A stretch of DNA of 64,000 bases from Beaufortia kweichowensis (lineage: Eukaryota > Chordata > Actinopteri > Cypriniformes > Gastromyzontidae), in contig CM032808.1 in the NCBI GenBank assembly GCA_019155185.1, positions 13,892,607 through 13,956,606 of the forward strand. The letters run 5' to 3'. Below the pieces are notes generated by a model. That model did not search any database, was not told the origin of the DNA, and saw nothing but the letters and a program-made list of their open reading frames with translations. The position numbers were made by a program, and so were the translations under genes. Positions 12,481 through 26,400 of the stretch are shown here, piece after piece. The stretch's first letter is position 1. Each line of letters starts with the position of its first letter.

Positions 12481-14263
12481 TCCCTGATCTAGTACAATTA
12501 CATTCATGCATTTTTAAGCGTGTCTAAATACATTAGTGTTAAACAAAACATCCCTCCTAAAGTCATTCTTGATGTGTGTTTCTAATAAACACTGGTCGCG
12601 TTTCTCTCTCTCTTTCTCCTTCATTTTTCTCCCTGATTCATTGAGTAGAAAACACAGTCCATTGAATGGAAAATCAGGGGGAAAAATCCTGTAACTGATA
12701 ATGTTGGCTGGTACAGAAATAGGTTTACTTGCAAAATTCCCATGTCGAATGCTTTAAGAATTGTACATAAAACCGCCCAGCTCCTGAGGGCAGACGCGAG
12801 CATCCGGCGTGCTCGTGAGACCTGCAGAGAACTGATCCTCTCCCCGCAAGCCGGTTCGGTAATATTTAGTATGACTGTGCAGTGTGCGTAATGTTTACAT
12901 TTCAACTATCAATACAGATGCACTAAACAAGCTTTTACTGTAAAGAGAACAAGAGCGAAAAAACATCAGAGAAATATCGAATCTCTGCCGTTCGGCTGTT
13001 GTACGGTGCTTTTTTAGCGCTCTATCTGTTACTCGGTGGGGGTAATTGCGGCGTGCGGCTCTCTCAGAGGAAACGGGGAGGGAATTTTCACATGCTGCCA
13101 GTCGACAGCACTCTGCCTGCTGTTTTTGTTGAAACCCTTCAGTTTGGGAGGTGTTGCATCTGCCGCGTTCTCAGTGTTTCGTGCTCGCTGTCCCCCTGGA
13201 CCAGAGGTGTGACACTTTCTCCAAAACTTTAAAGACTCACTGAGCCTTCAGCTCTCGACTGAAGCTGTGTTATTGTCTCTTCGTCTGCGCAGTCGCCGTG
13301 TTCCTGCACTCGGATAGACAGAAATAGATGTGTAGTGTCACAGAGAGAAAATATGATTTTGAATACATAAAACAAGGCTTTTGATTGTGCATGCATGCTT
13401 TTATTTTATATCACAGTAAATGTATTATACTAACAGTAAAGCAATCTCTATTGCTTGGCACAGTTTGTACTGTGTATAGGTGTAATGTGTGTGCACATTT
13501 GCGTGTGGCCTATCCATATGAATTCCCAGCGGAGCTTCATGCATATTTAAGTCTCTGGTTAAGCAGCAGAAATGTAAAGTACTCTCTTACCTCACATTTT
13601 CTGGATTCATAAGCATTTCAGTGGCTCGTAATAGCAGAGCAAATAGCCATTATTAAATTCCCCAAAGTAAATGGCTTGACATGGCACTCAGAATCACTGA
13701 CCTATCTGATTCTCTGCATTTTTACTGACTGTATCTCTCTCTCTCTCGCACGCTGTTGTTCTGGCGTTCGCTCGAGGATACATGTAACTGCTCTCGACAG
13801 ACATCCAGAAATCAAAACTAATGGAAGTGATGGGGGTAATATGGTCTGTCACTTGTGTGGAAGTGGTTTTTGTGCATTAAGCTGGAATCAGGTACCGCCA
13901 CACCGCTCCTTTTTTCTGAACTGGATAAATCCTCACAGGACGTCAGGACCAAACACAATGTATTCAGTACATGTTGCGGTTTATTATTTCACAAGCTGAA
14001 CTGTCCAGTTTATATTACAGTATTTCTATTTGCTCAAGTCACCCAAGAGAAATTTAGGTAAATGGAAATTTGGTTTAAATTCTTATGTAGTGTACAGTAT
14101 ATTATATTTAGATTTGTAAATTCTTTGTTATGGATAATGAATTAAATATTCATTTTTAGTATTTTTATCATATATATTTTTATACTTGTTTTAATGTTTT
14201 TTATGACATTAATGTATCTTTTAATGTATCTAGAAATAATAGGAAAATATAAATATTATCAAC

Positions 14264-14289
14264 ATTATTATTATTATTATTATTATTAT

Positions 14290-14321
<32 letters not shown>
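14264..14321. repeat. Compound (ATT)n(AGT)n microsatellite
   Basis: About nine ATT units pass directly into about ten AGT units and then back to ATT-like sequence. Confidence 0.93.
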
Positions 14322-15364
14322 ATTATTATTAAGTAATGTATTAATAAATAAATAGTTTTAATATAATTTAATCTAATCATTATGTTTAATTAATACAATT
14401 ACAGTATGTAAAAAATATTTTCAGAGATAAATATACTGTACACTCTTATCAGCTTTAGGGAGACATAACCAGAGAACATAATCTGTCATGATGTTGTTAA
14501 TAAATCACATGCGTTTGGGAATTTTTGCATGGCATGTTAAATGAGAGGGTGGTATCGGACCATTTTTAAATCATTTTTTTCTTCACTGACGTACCTTTGC
14601 ATTCCTAGATCCCCTTAGCGATGTCATGGCTTTCAGATTTGAAACAGATCTCCATCATTTCTTCTTACATCATTTCTATTGATTAAATCATTTATTATGT
14701 CAAGGCCCTATTTGCCATTTAAAAACAACTTTTTTGTTACTAGACACATTTCAAGGTTCTAATTCAATGAAAGACGCCCAAATAATAAAGGTTAAAAACG
14801 TTTTACTCTAGCCATGCCCCTCGTCTGTGTGTGCGCGGTGTGTGCGATGGCCCCATTGTGTGGATTTATTTTCACTTTTTCCATGTCCTGTTTTATGTTC
14901 AGCATCAGCAGTTTTTAAAGGCATTACCTTGTTATGTGAATCTCTGAGCTCAGTTGGAGTCTGTGGGAGTTCTTCAGCTCGAGATAAAAAACACACATGC
15001 TCAACTTCAGCTTACACACAGCAGAAGAGTCTTTCTAATGACTGTCCTATACTCCAGTGGCTTCAGTTTTTGCTTAATTATTGCTTTGCTCCTGATTTTA
15101 AAATCTAAACATGAGCGTGACCCACCTTCTTTCTTTATAATTGTCTCGGGTGTAAATACATTTTATCATTTTCTCATCATTTTAAGTTATTCTTAATGAT
15201 TCAGTGTTGCTAATCTGATAGTGGTTGACCGGAAACTACCTTTGCGATTTAACGATTTGAACAATGTGAATCATAAAAAGATATGATTATAAGAAAAAGC
15301 AAGGGTTAAGGTTTATTTCTAGACATACCCGTAGCTGGGGTGAAGTCAGATTTTATGAAAACAT

Positions 15365-15625
15365 ACAAGTGACCTCATACAAATGTTAAATAGTTATGGA
15401 TTGCCTACTAATGACTTTAACAAAGAGATTTCTCTTTGTTCGATCTCATTTGTACAATTTAATTTGTGTGTTTTATGACAATATGCCTTTTCCCCAGTAA
15501 TGTTAGGGTCAGGCCTATATTATTGCTGTCATTGTTTTTTATGATTTACATTGTACACATTCATACAAATTAGCCACCTCGTAAAATATGTACTGTATGA
15601 ATTCCTGTGAGATCAGGTTGGAAAT
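15365..15625. mobile_element. Probable non-autonomous DNA transposon remnant
   Basis: Includes 'cgatctcatttgtacaattt' near the left and 'catacaaattagccacctcg' plus 'gaattcctgtgagatcaggt' near the right. The outer GATCTCA / TGAGATC pair is inverted. I recall the 'gaattcctgtgagatca' block from dispersed fish repeats but cannot name the family. Confidence 0.35.
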
Positions 15626-16329
15626 GTATTACATTGTGCGACACCTTACAAATGCTATTTCTGAAATAACGTGTCTTGAAGTTTTATGTTTTTAACAGAG
15701 AAAACGGTGGTTGTGTAGATTTCCGTAGCTTTGAGTGTATATAACCGCTCACAGATGCGTTACGGGCGGTACGGGAAACATGGCGGCGTCTCGCACTGTG
15801 GGCCTGTGGGAGGTGAGGTAAGTAATGAGTGTTATAGGGGAAGGAAGGTTTCTTCCATCACAACAGGAGACACACACATCCACCTCCTTCACTATCTGTC
15901 CATCTATCCGTCCATCCATCCGTCCATCTCTACTGCCACGTGGAGCGTGAGGGTCTGCGCACACACATACTCGTGCACTCACACAGATTCACTGGAGGGG
16001 GTACGGACAGTGCAGATGAGCAGTCGCAGCGGTCCAGAAAGCCGCCCTGAAAGGAAAAAGCCAGAGAAAGAAAGACGGTTGGAAAAAATGAAGGCTTGAA
16101 GGGGGGTGTAGCGAAAATGACACAAACAGGCCGGACGAAGCAGTCAGACGTGGCAAGAGGGAATGATAGAGAGTCATCCAACAGAATCAGAGTAGTCTTC
16201 CTCTCTCCAGCTGTGCCAAATCTTGCTTGGTTATCTCTAAGTGTTGCGATAAGGGGGGTCGGATGCTCTGAGAGGGTCTCCGTAACATCTCTGCCATTTC
16301 TGAGGCTGGTTATTTATTAAGCAGACACA

Positions 16330-16560
16330 GGCAGTTAGGAGTCAGAAAGGGGGAATGGCCGGGTGTGACAGAGCTGCAGATATCAGGCTGACGGATGTTG
16401 CTCTTCGCCGCTCTGATGCGAACTGACAGCTAAAGCGCGCCACTCGCCATTAAGTCGGTCAACAAGTGCTGCGTACATGCCAGTTGTTGCCGTACAAAGC
16501 GGCGATTTTGGATTTCATGCAGATTTACCCAACACGAGGGGAACATCTGTTTTGTTTACT
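16330..16560. promoter_or_regulatory. Candidate conserved non-coding element
   Basis: Non-repetitive, CpG-containing sequence with 'ctcgccattaagtcggtcaa' and 'gccagttgttgccgtacaaa', set between AT-rich flanks, and no supported reading frame. Inference from composition only. Confidence 0.27.
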
Positions 16561-17439
16561 TATTCAGACGGCAGGAAAACAGTGCCATGATATTGAAAAC
16601 CATAGCAGATCTTAGAGAAGTTAATGTTTGGCAAGTATAGAAGTGAAGTTAGTATAATAATCACCATAAAGATTTTCAAACTTAAAGCTATGAATAACTT
16701 TTTTATTTATTTTTGTGTTGTTGTGACCTTAAACTCTGTAGGAATGTCAGCAGATTCTTTTTAATTGCACAGTTGTAACGTAACTAGTTAGAAATTGAAA
16801 CTTAAACCTATAAATTTTGTCATCAATTGCTCTTCCCATGTTTTTTATGTAAATGTATTGATATACATTTTGAATTCCATTTCTTAAATGGCTTTCAAAG
16901 TATTTAAAGATGTTTCTTTGCAGTCTGGCTTTTACATCTAAACAAAGTTAATTGGTGTGTTAATGTAATGTGTGTACGTTTATTTTTTAACTTACCAAAT
17001 TTGGAAAGCACTTATCAAAAATTGTTCTTTTGTTTTATAAAGATAAAGTAGTATTGTATTGAACTGTAAGTTGATATATTGGCAAACTCCAGAAAGGACA
17101 GAAAGTACATAATGTTTTTATCTATCAGAACTTTTGTATGCTAAAGTTGAATTACAAACTGTGTCATTTAGACATTTAACCTGATATCTACTTTTTGTGT
17201 TTTACAGGTCGAAGAAAACAATCACAGTGACTAGTGAACTCTTCCTTTAAAGGTAAATTGAGCCTGCACAACACTTTTGAAATGTTCCACAAACCTGTTT
17301 TTGCCCTTTTAATGTCCATATATCACGATCTGGACACCGAGACTGATGTCACGAATGATTTGTGTGTCTTTATATTGACGCACTTGTGTAGCACAAATCT
17401 TGTGGGCCCGAGTGTCGTTCCTCACCAAAACAGATTCTG

Positions 17440-17900
17440 CAGCGAGGGATGATCCATCATAAAACAGAAAACAGCACGATTAGCATCTCATTTTCCTGGC
17501 CTGAACCCCCTGGGTTAAAGCACGCCCGTAATCACCTGTGAGCTAGAAGAAAGAGAATAAATTGAGAGACGCAGAGGAGAGAAGAGGGGTGGGACGCCTC
17601 GCCTCCCGTAAGGGGTAAAATGTTGTCAGCGTCAGAAAAAAAACGTCACACACTTTGTTACGAAGAGTAATACGTTTTTCCAGACCGATCGTGTCCCGGC
17701 GTCCCGCGTATCGATGCGAAATTCTCACACTACACGCTAACAATGAATTTTCTGTCATGGCGACTTAGAGGCTCCCGGGCTGTTATAAAATGACGTCTGC
17801 CAGTCGGTGAATTTGAACCGCGGCCCGTAGCTGAGTGGCAATAATCTTCTGGCGGTAATTGCTTTAAGTTTAGGAGGGGTGAGCGCTACGCACCCCTGGG
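17440..17900. promoter_or_regulatory. Candidate conserved, CpG-containing element
   Basis: The block contains 'ggcggtaattgctttaagtt' (homeodomain-like core), 'ttataaaatgacgtc' (a TATA-like run next to a CRE half-site) and a GC-rich inverted repeat at 17874-17897. CpG density is clearly above the neighbours. Could be an enhancer or a remote promoter. Confidence 0.3.
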
Positions 17901-18484
17901 GGACCCGGCATCAAATAATTTATTCATAAATTGCACAGGGGCTGCACGCAGGTTGCACATTGTCTGAGTTAGAAAGCGTGCCGGAGTCCTTACATCAAGC
18001 GGCAGGTTCTTAACAATGCTCACGCTCACTCTTGATTGGTCAAGCACCAAACCTCTTAGTGTGAGAGAGACAGCGTGCGTCTGCCTGGCTTTCTCAGAGC
18101 TAACGCTTCGACGAGCACGCACGCTCGCACCCGTGTGCATGCAGGCACGCAGTCCTTCTCGTGTATTAGCAGATATATGCATGTTTTTCTACCCCATTAA
18201 TTCAGTCAACATACAATTAATTCATGCCATGGAGCAGCCCCCACAGGTAGATGGGCTGGTTTGGACAGCATGTCGTGGGTCTGTCGCATGCTTGTGACGG
18301 CTCTTCCCCTTCTGTGCTGGATTGGAAGATTTTAGGATTCTATATTACAAAATAAACGTTTGCCTGTTTGACAACTTGTTAGCAACGTGTTGGCAGTTTT
18401 CTAAATTGAATTTAATGTAAAGTCTTCAAACATCTGGTTAGGGTTTTTCTTAAGGGAGTGAAATATTATTTACAACAAATAAAC

Positions 18485-18670
18485 CTGAACATGAAAAACA
18501 TGATTTCTACAGTTAAACCATGATAACCACAAATTAACAATGATTTTACTCCATACAGTAGTTTAACCATGGTATTTGTAGTAATTCAGTGCTTATATCA
18601 ATCTGGCAAAAAAAAACATGTTTTACAATAATAAAATTGTATTATAATAAAACCGTGATTAGTTTTCATA
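18485..18670. mobile_element. ACCATGGT-rich palindromic MITE, second copy
   Basis: 'ctacagttaaaccatgataa', 'gtttaaccatggtatttgta' and 'aaaaccgtgattagttttca' echo the element at 4390-4670, including the 'ccatggtatttgtagta' core shared by both. Degraded; no coding content. Confidence 0.6.
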
Positions 18671-21600
18671 GGGGTTGTTTTAAAAGCCTTAATTTGGATT
18701 ACCCTTCTGCATACAAGACCATTCCTGTAGATACGTTCTCGCATTAAATGTAAAGTCTATTTCTTGGTTTTATAAGCTTTAAGCTTTATAGGAATCTATA
18801 AAACCTAATCTACGAGAAACAACGTAATCAACAGCAACAACATAATTTTAATATTTGCATCATAAATCAAAATTGGTCTTTTCTTGCATTTTTTTAAATA
18901 CCTAATTGTGATTGGACATTAACTTTTATTGACTTGTAGTTGCGTTTATACTGCGAATACATGACATTAATCTTACCTTGATGTCATTTTGTGTTTTGAA
19001 TCTTGTGCCCTGCAAGGCAAGCAAAGACTATTATCTAATCTTGTTTATAACTTTAACTAGATGTGCATTTATTTACAGCATTTATTTACTGAATAACTAG
19101 AGCTTTGCTATAGCAGTGTTAAATGAATTGTATTAGGAGTGAATTCATAATGACATGAACTGGGTCTGTGGTGGGCTGTTTGAAGCTCCGCCCACATTGA
19201 CACGCTGTCAGATGAACACGTCAGTGAAATGAAATGGGCCTCATGCATGTGCCGCTTTATAAACCAATTTACAAGAAAGACACTTAAGCACTGCTGTTAC
19301 TTATTCATGAGATTGTAGAAGTTAATGGAACAAATATACCAGATTCACCTTCTGTGTGTGTGTGTGACATGTATAATTTAAAAGGTTTAGCAATAATGAC
19401 AACATGACACCAACTGGACACACTATAAAATTAGAAATGTGTGTATCATAGGATATCTCGCACATCAAGACATCCCAGAGGAAAATGTTATTGCTTAGAG
19501 GTTCTTCTTTCATGGCTCTTGAGAATTGAGTTCTCAGTTTTCATTTCTAGTTGTTTCCTCTAAAAAAATATTAATACTATAGTTCATTTGGTCTTGGGAG
19601 TTTATATTAATGTCTATGACTTGTAATTGCAGACTTTGGTATATTGGCATTTCTGAGCACAGTTGGCAAGTCTAAGACGTTCAGATCTGTTGTGTAACTC
19701 TGGAGGAATGATGTAAGATTTGTGGGATCTTTTCTCAGGAGAAGAATTCTCCATTTGCTCTCACTTTAGTCTCATTGCTGTACAAGTGAAACATTTGAGA
19801 CCTGCATATAAGACTATTGTTTGCTATCTTTATTTTTTTAAGTATATAGCACTGAATTTTTATATTTTGTGTGTTTGTAAGAGAATAGTTTTAGGCTGTT
19901 GTCCTTGAGATGAGGTCTTGTAAGAAACACATCATCTAACATCGTTAAGGTCATTGACCCTGCAGATATTTTCTGACCTTTAGTGCTTAAAGGGTGAAAA
20001 TGGATCAGGAACACATTTTTGCGTTGGGTGTAAAGTGTGTGTTACATAGTGGATGTGTGAGAGAACTACAGTGTGTGTGCGCTTGTGTGTGTAAGCTTGT
20101 GTGTGTGTAATGTGTGCTTGTGTGCTTGTGTGTGTAATGCTTGTGTGTGTCTTGCGCTTGTGTGTGTGTGCGCTTGTGTGTGTGTGCGCGCTTGTGTGTG
20201 TGTGCTTGTGTGTGTGTGTGTGTGTGTGTGCGCTTGTGTGTGTGTGCGCTTTTGTGTGTGTGTGCGCTTGTGTGTGTGCGCTTGTGTGTATGCACTTGTG
20301 TGTGTGCTTGTGTGTGCGCATGTGTGTGCACTTGTGTGTGTATGTGGTGTTTGCAAAAGGAAATTCATAGCGTTTATGTTAGTGGTACAATAACAGAGAG
20401 GCTGCAAAAACAGTTCTTGCAAAAACTTTTCAGTAAATATATCAAAACATCCTTAAAACTTGTTAAAATCAATTCTTATATAATAAATAAACTGCATTAA
20501 CATATTGTGCTTACTGTAGTTGTATTATGTTTTAAGAATAAGATTTTTTTACTAAAAAACAAAACGAACATAATGATAAAAAAATTCCAGTTTTTTTTAT
20601 TTGTTGCCAATTTGCTTTTTTTCTGCAACAAGAAATTCTTTATAATACAATGATAATACAAAAAGCATTGCATTACTGTGCAGGTGAGCCGTGTGCTTGC
20701 TCGTAATGAAATAACATTAAATGTCACCATATTAATGAATCATTTGTAAATAAAAAAGTGCAATATTCGGGCACATCCGCCATCCTCCTAACATGAGAAC
20801 ATTTAAAACATAATTCATTTCCATTTCTCTTCTGTGAAATATTAAAGTACAAGAAAACTTCAGGGGTTTCCTTTAAAACCTGAATCTAATAACTAATGGA
20901 AGTTCTTTCAGCACGGCTAAACATACTTACAGCAGATCTCAGCTTTACTCCTGCTATGCCTGCGACTATTAAAAACTATAAACTATATGAAGTGTCACTT
21001 TCTCTCTCTCTCAAAGCTCTTAAGAAAGAGATTCGCTCACTGAACGCAGGACATAGAGGAAATATCTACAGCTCTGAAGGTGGAAATTTGTACTATCAAG
21101 CACAGAACAAATACTTAAATAAACATTAGATGCTTTGGTCTTTGCATATAATAGATACTGAATTGCAGAACTACTAAGTTTATTGAACCCATCTGATGCT
21201 CTAAGAATAGACACGTTTAAAAACCATACATGCATATTCATAGTGAATGTATGTAAATCATGATTCGCAAACAAGGAGGTCGTATATTGTATGCGTGACA
21301 TGCTGCTAATATTCATCCTGAAAACTTTCTATTAATCGGCAGTCAAGTACTGTAAGCCGATGCTCATACATAATGAATTATGTTCAGATCTCTGGGGCTT
21401 AACACATAAAAAAATACAGAAAGAACGAATACAAAAATACAAGTACTGCTTGCATCTGAATAAGATTTAACCTGATAGCTGTGCATATTGTAATTGTTTT
21501 TTAATCATCAGGGAATAAATTATTCATTTGCAGTCTGAACAGGTTCAGATTGAAGCTACGGCTGTTGTTTTTCCAGAATTCGACTGACATTTTTTCCTTT

Positions 21601-23118
21601 TTTGTCTGGTATAAATCATCTGCCAGTTATGCATAACGTCTTTCTCTCATTGTTTTGGTTTATTTATAATAGATGCATTCACGTCCCTAGAACATTCGGA
21701 TCAAGACGTGTTGGCAACGTGTCGTTTTCGCTTGGCAGCGTAAATTTGGTGTTTGGTTCAATTTAGTTTAGTCAGAAATGCGAAGGTTACGCTCTGTACG
21801 GGCATTGAAATGTGCAACTATGACAACTTTGAGAAAAACAAACAAGCTTAATTATGGGAAGAAAGTTGCTTTTTTATCTGCAGTTGTTGTTTAATACAAA
21901 CTCATTTTGTGAAGTTACGCTCCCATCCTAATGAGAAGTGACAGGTAAAGTATTTATAAATGTAAACCGTGAAATGTTCAGTTCAATTCCCTGAATCAGT
22001 TCAAAGTGTCCGTTTCGATTAATTGTTTCATAACTCTGATTTAGTGATTTATTTGCGTTGTCGCTCAAACAGGTTCGCAAAAGTCTTCAAGTGCCCTTTA
22101 CTGTATTTGAGTATTAAAATCTCATCAATATTTACCAACATATACATTTAGTTTATTACTGTATATGTGTTCAGTTTTAAATAATCACATTTTCTTTTTT
22201 ATATTTTTAGTTTATGAAACGTGTTTCATAAAAAAAAATTCCTGGTATTTTGAAAAATATGTGAATGAATTTGAATGTAAATGGGTACAATTACTGTTTG
22301 GTCATTTTTTGTTTTAGATTATAAAGATTTATTAAAGCTACTTTCATTCAAAAGCTCTTGATTTAATTTCTTCAGATTCAACATCTTAAGACCAACGACG
22401 TCAACACTGCACGCCACATCACGTACACCGACCCCAGCGACAGACAAATAAAACATTTCTATGAATTTAATACGGATCTAATTACGACTTGTACACGAAC
22501 AGTCAAACAGCACACACAAACTCGTACAGTCCCACGAGGGGCTTTAAATCCTTCACTAGACACTGGCCACAGTCTCTACCGGCGAGCGGGTTATTTACCG
22601 CCGAACGCACCCCAATTCTCACCACTCAACTTCATTCACATCAGCACGGCCTCTACCTCATTGTACCACAGTGCTGTATTTTATAGAGCCTGGACGGCAC
22701 ATAACAGCAGTCAGTTATGAGGGTTAGTTAGCGGTTAGCCGCTCCAAGTGGCCATGTTGGTCTTGGCCGGGCGCTGCATAATTCTTGGCACAGGTGCAGA
22801 ACGCAAGCTCAACTCTTGACATTAGTTGGCTCAAAGTGAGAGCGTACGTATGGCGAAGTTTCAATGAGACTTTTGTTTGCTTTGACCAGAGAGAGAGGTG
22901 GTAAGGGGACATGCTAAAAACCAATGCTAAACATTTATTTCTCACAATCACACTTATGTCTACAAATGAGGACATTGTGGTGGCATTCATGTGTGCTCTT
23001 CTTGTAAACATTTCTTTACTTGTGAATATTACAGAAAATATATGACATCATATATGACCTACTGTAGGAAGTGGGCAGTTTAAATCAATCCCAAAATATG
23101 TTAAAATTAACAAAGTTT
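18671..23118. other. Non-coding, with a large TG-rich tract
   Basis: Apart from the TG/CTTGTGTG array (20061-20342) the stretch is AT-rich DNA. There is a perfect palindrome at 22211-22232. The stretch 22370-22700 is A/C-rich on the plus strand and carries a 65-codon frame I do not recognise. No gene supported. Confidence 0.45.
20061..20342. repeat. (TG)n tract with CTTGTGTG(TG) higher-order units
   Basis: About 280 nt of TG repeats punctuated by 'gcgcttgtgtgtgtg'-like units of variable length. The Cys/Val-rich and Thr/His-rich open frames over it arise from the repeat and are not genes. Alternating purine-pyrimidine sequence of this length could adopt Z-DNA. Confidence 0.95.
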
Positions 23119-23354
23119 TTAAAGGAATAGTTAATCTGTGGGACAAAAGAAGATATTTTGAGAAACGTCTTTGTGATCATACAGTGAAGTCATTGTGGGT
23201 CAATGCTGTTTGCTTACCAACATTCTTCAAAATATCTTCTTCAAAATATCTTCTTTTGTGGTTCTGCAGTGGAAAGAAAGTAAGAAAGAAAGGTTAGAAA
23301 TGACATGAGGATGAATCTTGAAATATGTTTGTTTTGGGTGAACTATACCTTTAA
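23119..23354. mobile_element. Angel-type fold-back MITE
   Basis: Begins TTAAAGGAATAGTTAA and ends GGTGAACTATACCTTTAA, inverted termini with TTAA at both ends. Inside, 'aaaagaagatattttgagaa' pairs with the inverted 'tcttcaaaatatcttctttt', and the latter's core is duplicated ('caaaatatcttcttcaaaat'). This is the best-preserved copy in the window. Confidence 0.8.
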
Positions 23355-23369
23355 AAGAGGTCTTACAAA

Positions 23370-23490
23370 ATTACCCATGGTCTAGTAACAATAGGTTTTT
23401 GCTATTCTAGTATATTCTTATTCTAGTAAAACCATAATAACTTTAATTTTATCATGGTCTCCCTATATTAACCATAGTAACTATAATTAT
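23370..23490. mobile_element. ACCATGGT-type MITE fragment
   Basis: 'acccatggtctagtaacaat', 'tctagtaaaaccataataac' and 'ttaaccatagtaactataat' match the pattern of the copies at 4390 and 18485. It sits directly after the Angel copy, so the two may be nested or adjacent insertions. Confidence 0.45.
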
Positions 23491-26400
23491 ACAAATGCAA
23501 GACTTTGTCAAGTTGTAGCATCATTCACCAGCCATTTCTTACACAAATGAATGCAAAGTAAGCTTTTGAGGTTGTGGGAAGTGCATTGTTTCTCACACCA
23601 TTTCTTTTTTGCAAAGTGACGTGCAGTTAGGCTCGGTGTTGCGGTTAAGAATTTAAGTGACTTTCCTTCACTTCATGTCGACCACACAGTTTGATTTGCT
23701 TTCCAATGAGAAGAGCATATAAAAATACTCTCCGGTCTCCGCGCTCCAGCAGGCGCTGCGGTTTCTGTCGTCCCTGCGTTACGGGTGACCTCTGCACTCT
23801 CTCTACTTCTCATCTCCATCAAAAAGACAGATGGCGATGTAGGAGAACCGCTAGCGGCGGGCGTTTATAATTCAACAGCTTTTTTTTACCCACTCTAATA
23901 TTAAAAGTTATTTTGAAACTGTGAAGGTCTGTAAAATGATTACTGTCTCACTCCGCAGGCCGGATGAAGATTCTCCACGACGAGGTGACAACTTATCATA
24001 TTCGCATCCTCCAGGTGCCTCCGCCTGTCAGCAGAAGATTCAAATACTCGTGATTGGCAGGCTGACATTTTTACAATCTCAGGTGAGAATGTATGTGAGG
24101 GGAGAGCGATGCCTCCCAGAAACACTCAGGAACGTTGCTTTCCCGTTTCCCTAAAGACCTAAACAGATGCACTTTAATTCCTCTACGCTTCATGTATTAG
24201 TGCAAAAAAATCAAGAATCTGTGAAGGCAAAGGAAGCATGATTTAAAAAGATGAATAATGCCCATGAGCACTTACAAATATTTACCGTGGTAACCATAGC
24301 TTACTGTAGAAATTTAGATATTGTTTTTGGGATAAATTTGGTGATAGTCAGAAAAATGAGATTTATTATTTTATTATTTGTATGAAATTTCGTATTGAAC
24401 GATATTAGGATTTGAGTTGAGTGTTTTTATTATCAGAAAGTGAGGTTAATTTTTGTTTATTTACTATTAGATTGTTTGATAAGAACTGTTATGAATACGT
24501 TTTGTTGTTAGAAACTATGATTACCATGATAGACTGAGAGCATACTGGTTATTGCATATTCATGAAAATCTGTATATTTGCGTGCATTTACAGTAATGAA
24601 TTCTAACCTGTTCTTCTGTCGCACTGTATTAAAATGTGAGACTCGAGGCGTGTTTCGTACCGAGTGGTTAAAATCTGTTTTATGCCCATAATATAGTCTT
24701 TTTCATTGTGTAATACGAAGATCAAGTGCAGCACACCAAATAAATAAAACACTAAAGATACTAAGCGTCTTTAAAAACCGCAAAGCTTTGCGTCGGCATG
24801 GCCGTCATTAGACTATGAATTGCCTCTTTGAAAATAATGACTGCCGAGACTCCAAATCGTTTTAAAAAGAAAATATCAAAACGGTTTAAGCTACTTAGAA
24901 TGAATGGCAATTATATTTTAATATTCAGCCGAGCATATTTGCGTACAGTGGGTGCGGCATGCATAAGGCATGTGTGGCGCTGGTGGCCAGCTGCGTCTCT
25001 GGAAAAGAGCTTTAGTGGTGGGCTAATTTAGAGAAGAGGCAACCTGAGTGATGGCATTCTCAATGAGCAGGTAATCTACTGAGGATTCATCTATGGTTAT
25101 GAGCTCCTCGCCTCAGCCTGGCAACACAGAAAATACATCAAGACCAATTACGATATCAACTTTCAGTCTGATACCCTTGCCACGCAAGTGCATGTATTTC
25201 TGCCCCAGGCATTTCAAATTGCATCTAATTTGAAATCTTTGGGGTTTTAATTAAATTTTAGAATATATGGAATTCTTCATTAGTACCTGCTCTGAATAGG
25301 AGATTATGTGTCTGACTCTCTCTCTTTCTATTTTTCTCTGTCTCTCTCTCTCTCTTTAGTTTGGATTGTGAGTGAATTCTGTCCAGTCGAGTCTGCGTAA
25401 ACCTCGAGTCGCTATTATCAAAAAGATTGCGAATCCATTGAGGAATGGGATCCTCAGTTTTTTAACGTTTCCCTTAATGATTTGCAAATTGTCTCCTGAT
25501 TATAAGATGTACCGAGCGTTTCTATCCTAATGAAATGGAAGCTATTAGCTGTTTTTGTCAGTAGTTTTCATAGAACGTTTCCCTCCAGCAACGAAATATT
25601 ATAACTATTAACATGGTTGGATGTGCTCTGTAGCACTTTGAGATGGACAGATGCTTATATAAATATGAGGTTTGCTTGAAGCTTGTAATTTTGTTCTGAA
25701 ACTCACATATCCATTTGGCTTTATGTTAGTGGATCTAAACAGGTTTTGCTTTAATGGATTGTACATTAGTAGAGTGTTTGACTGACCAGTCAGAGTTGAT
25801 GAAAGGTTTTGCTGTTAAAGTGGGATGTATTAGGTGGCTCCTCCCTCTTTTATAATAGCCAATAGCGTATAATCTCATAGAGAAGCTGAGGTGCAGCCTG
25901 ATGTCATCAAAATGATTCGTATTGGTGGAAGTGAGAAATGTAAGATCTAAATGCAAAGTGTTTTTGTCTGTCACTTGTTTATAGATATTCTTAAGGCTAA
26001 TAAGCTCATACTAATATCCATAAAACTAGAATTTGGATTTTCATCTAATTTTAAAAATTAAATTAGAATTCAAATTCAGAATTTCATTTAATAGTTGATG
26101 GGAATATCATATAACCTGTCCATATTGACGTCTGCCATTTTATGGCATTGTGGTGGTGTTCATGTGCTCTAATTTTTGTCATGACTTGCGGTCGTATACA
26201 TGCATATTAGTATGCTTTGTGCCCTAGTCTGTCCTTAGGAAGTACAACTGTACGCTTTCAAGTCATTATTAATGTATATCAAAGCGCTTTTGAGATTCAG
26301 AATTACATAAATGTATATTCATGTGACATTACTGCATGGCAGGTTAGCTGCGTGTGACCCGGGGAGATAGAGAGAGGGCGGTTTCACGCGTGTCCTCTAG

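Larger units (their letters stand above)
12481..18484. other. Non-coding, with repeats and candidate regulatory islands
   Basis: Holds an ATT/AGT microsatellite (14264-14321), a probable DNA-transposon remnant (15365-15625), and two islands of conserved-looking sequence (16330-16560 and 17440-17900). The part 16600-17210 is plain AT-rich DNA with nothing recognised. No gene supported. Confidence 0.45.

Noticed and set aside
20005..20500. Several 90-119-codon frames rich in Cys/Val or Thr/His
   Set aside because: Translations of the TG/CA repeat in all frames.
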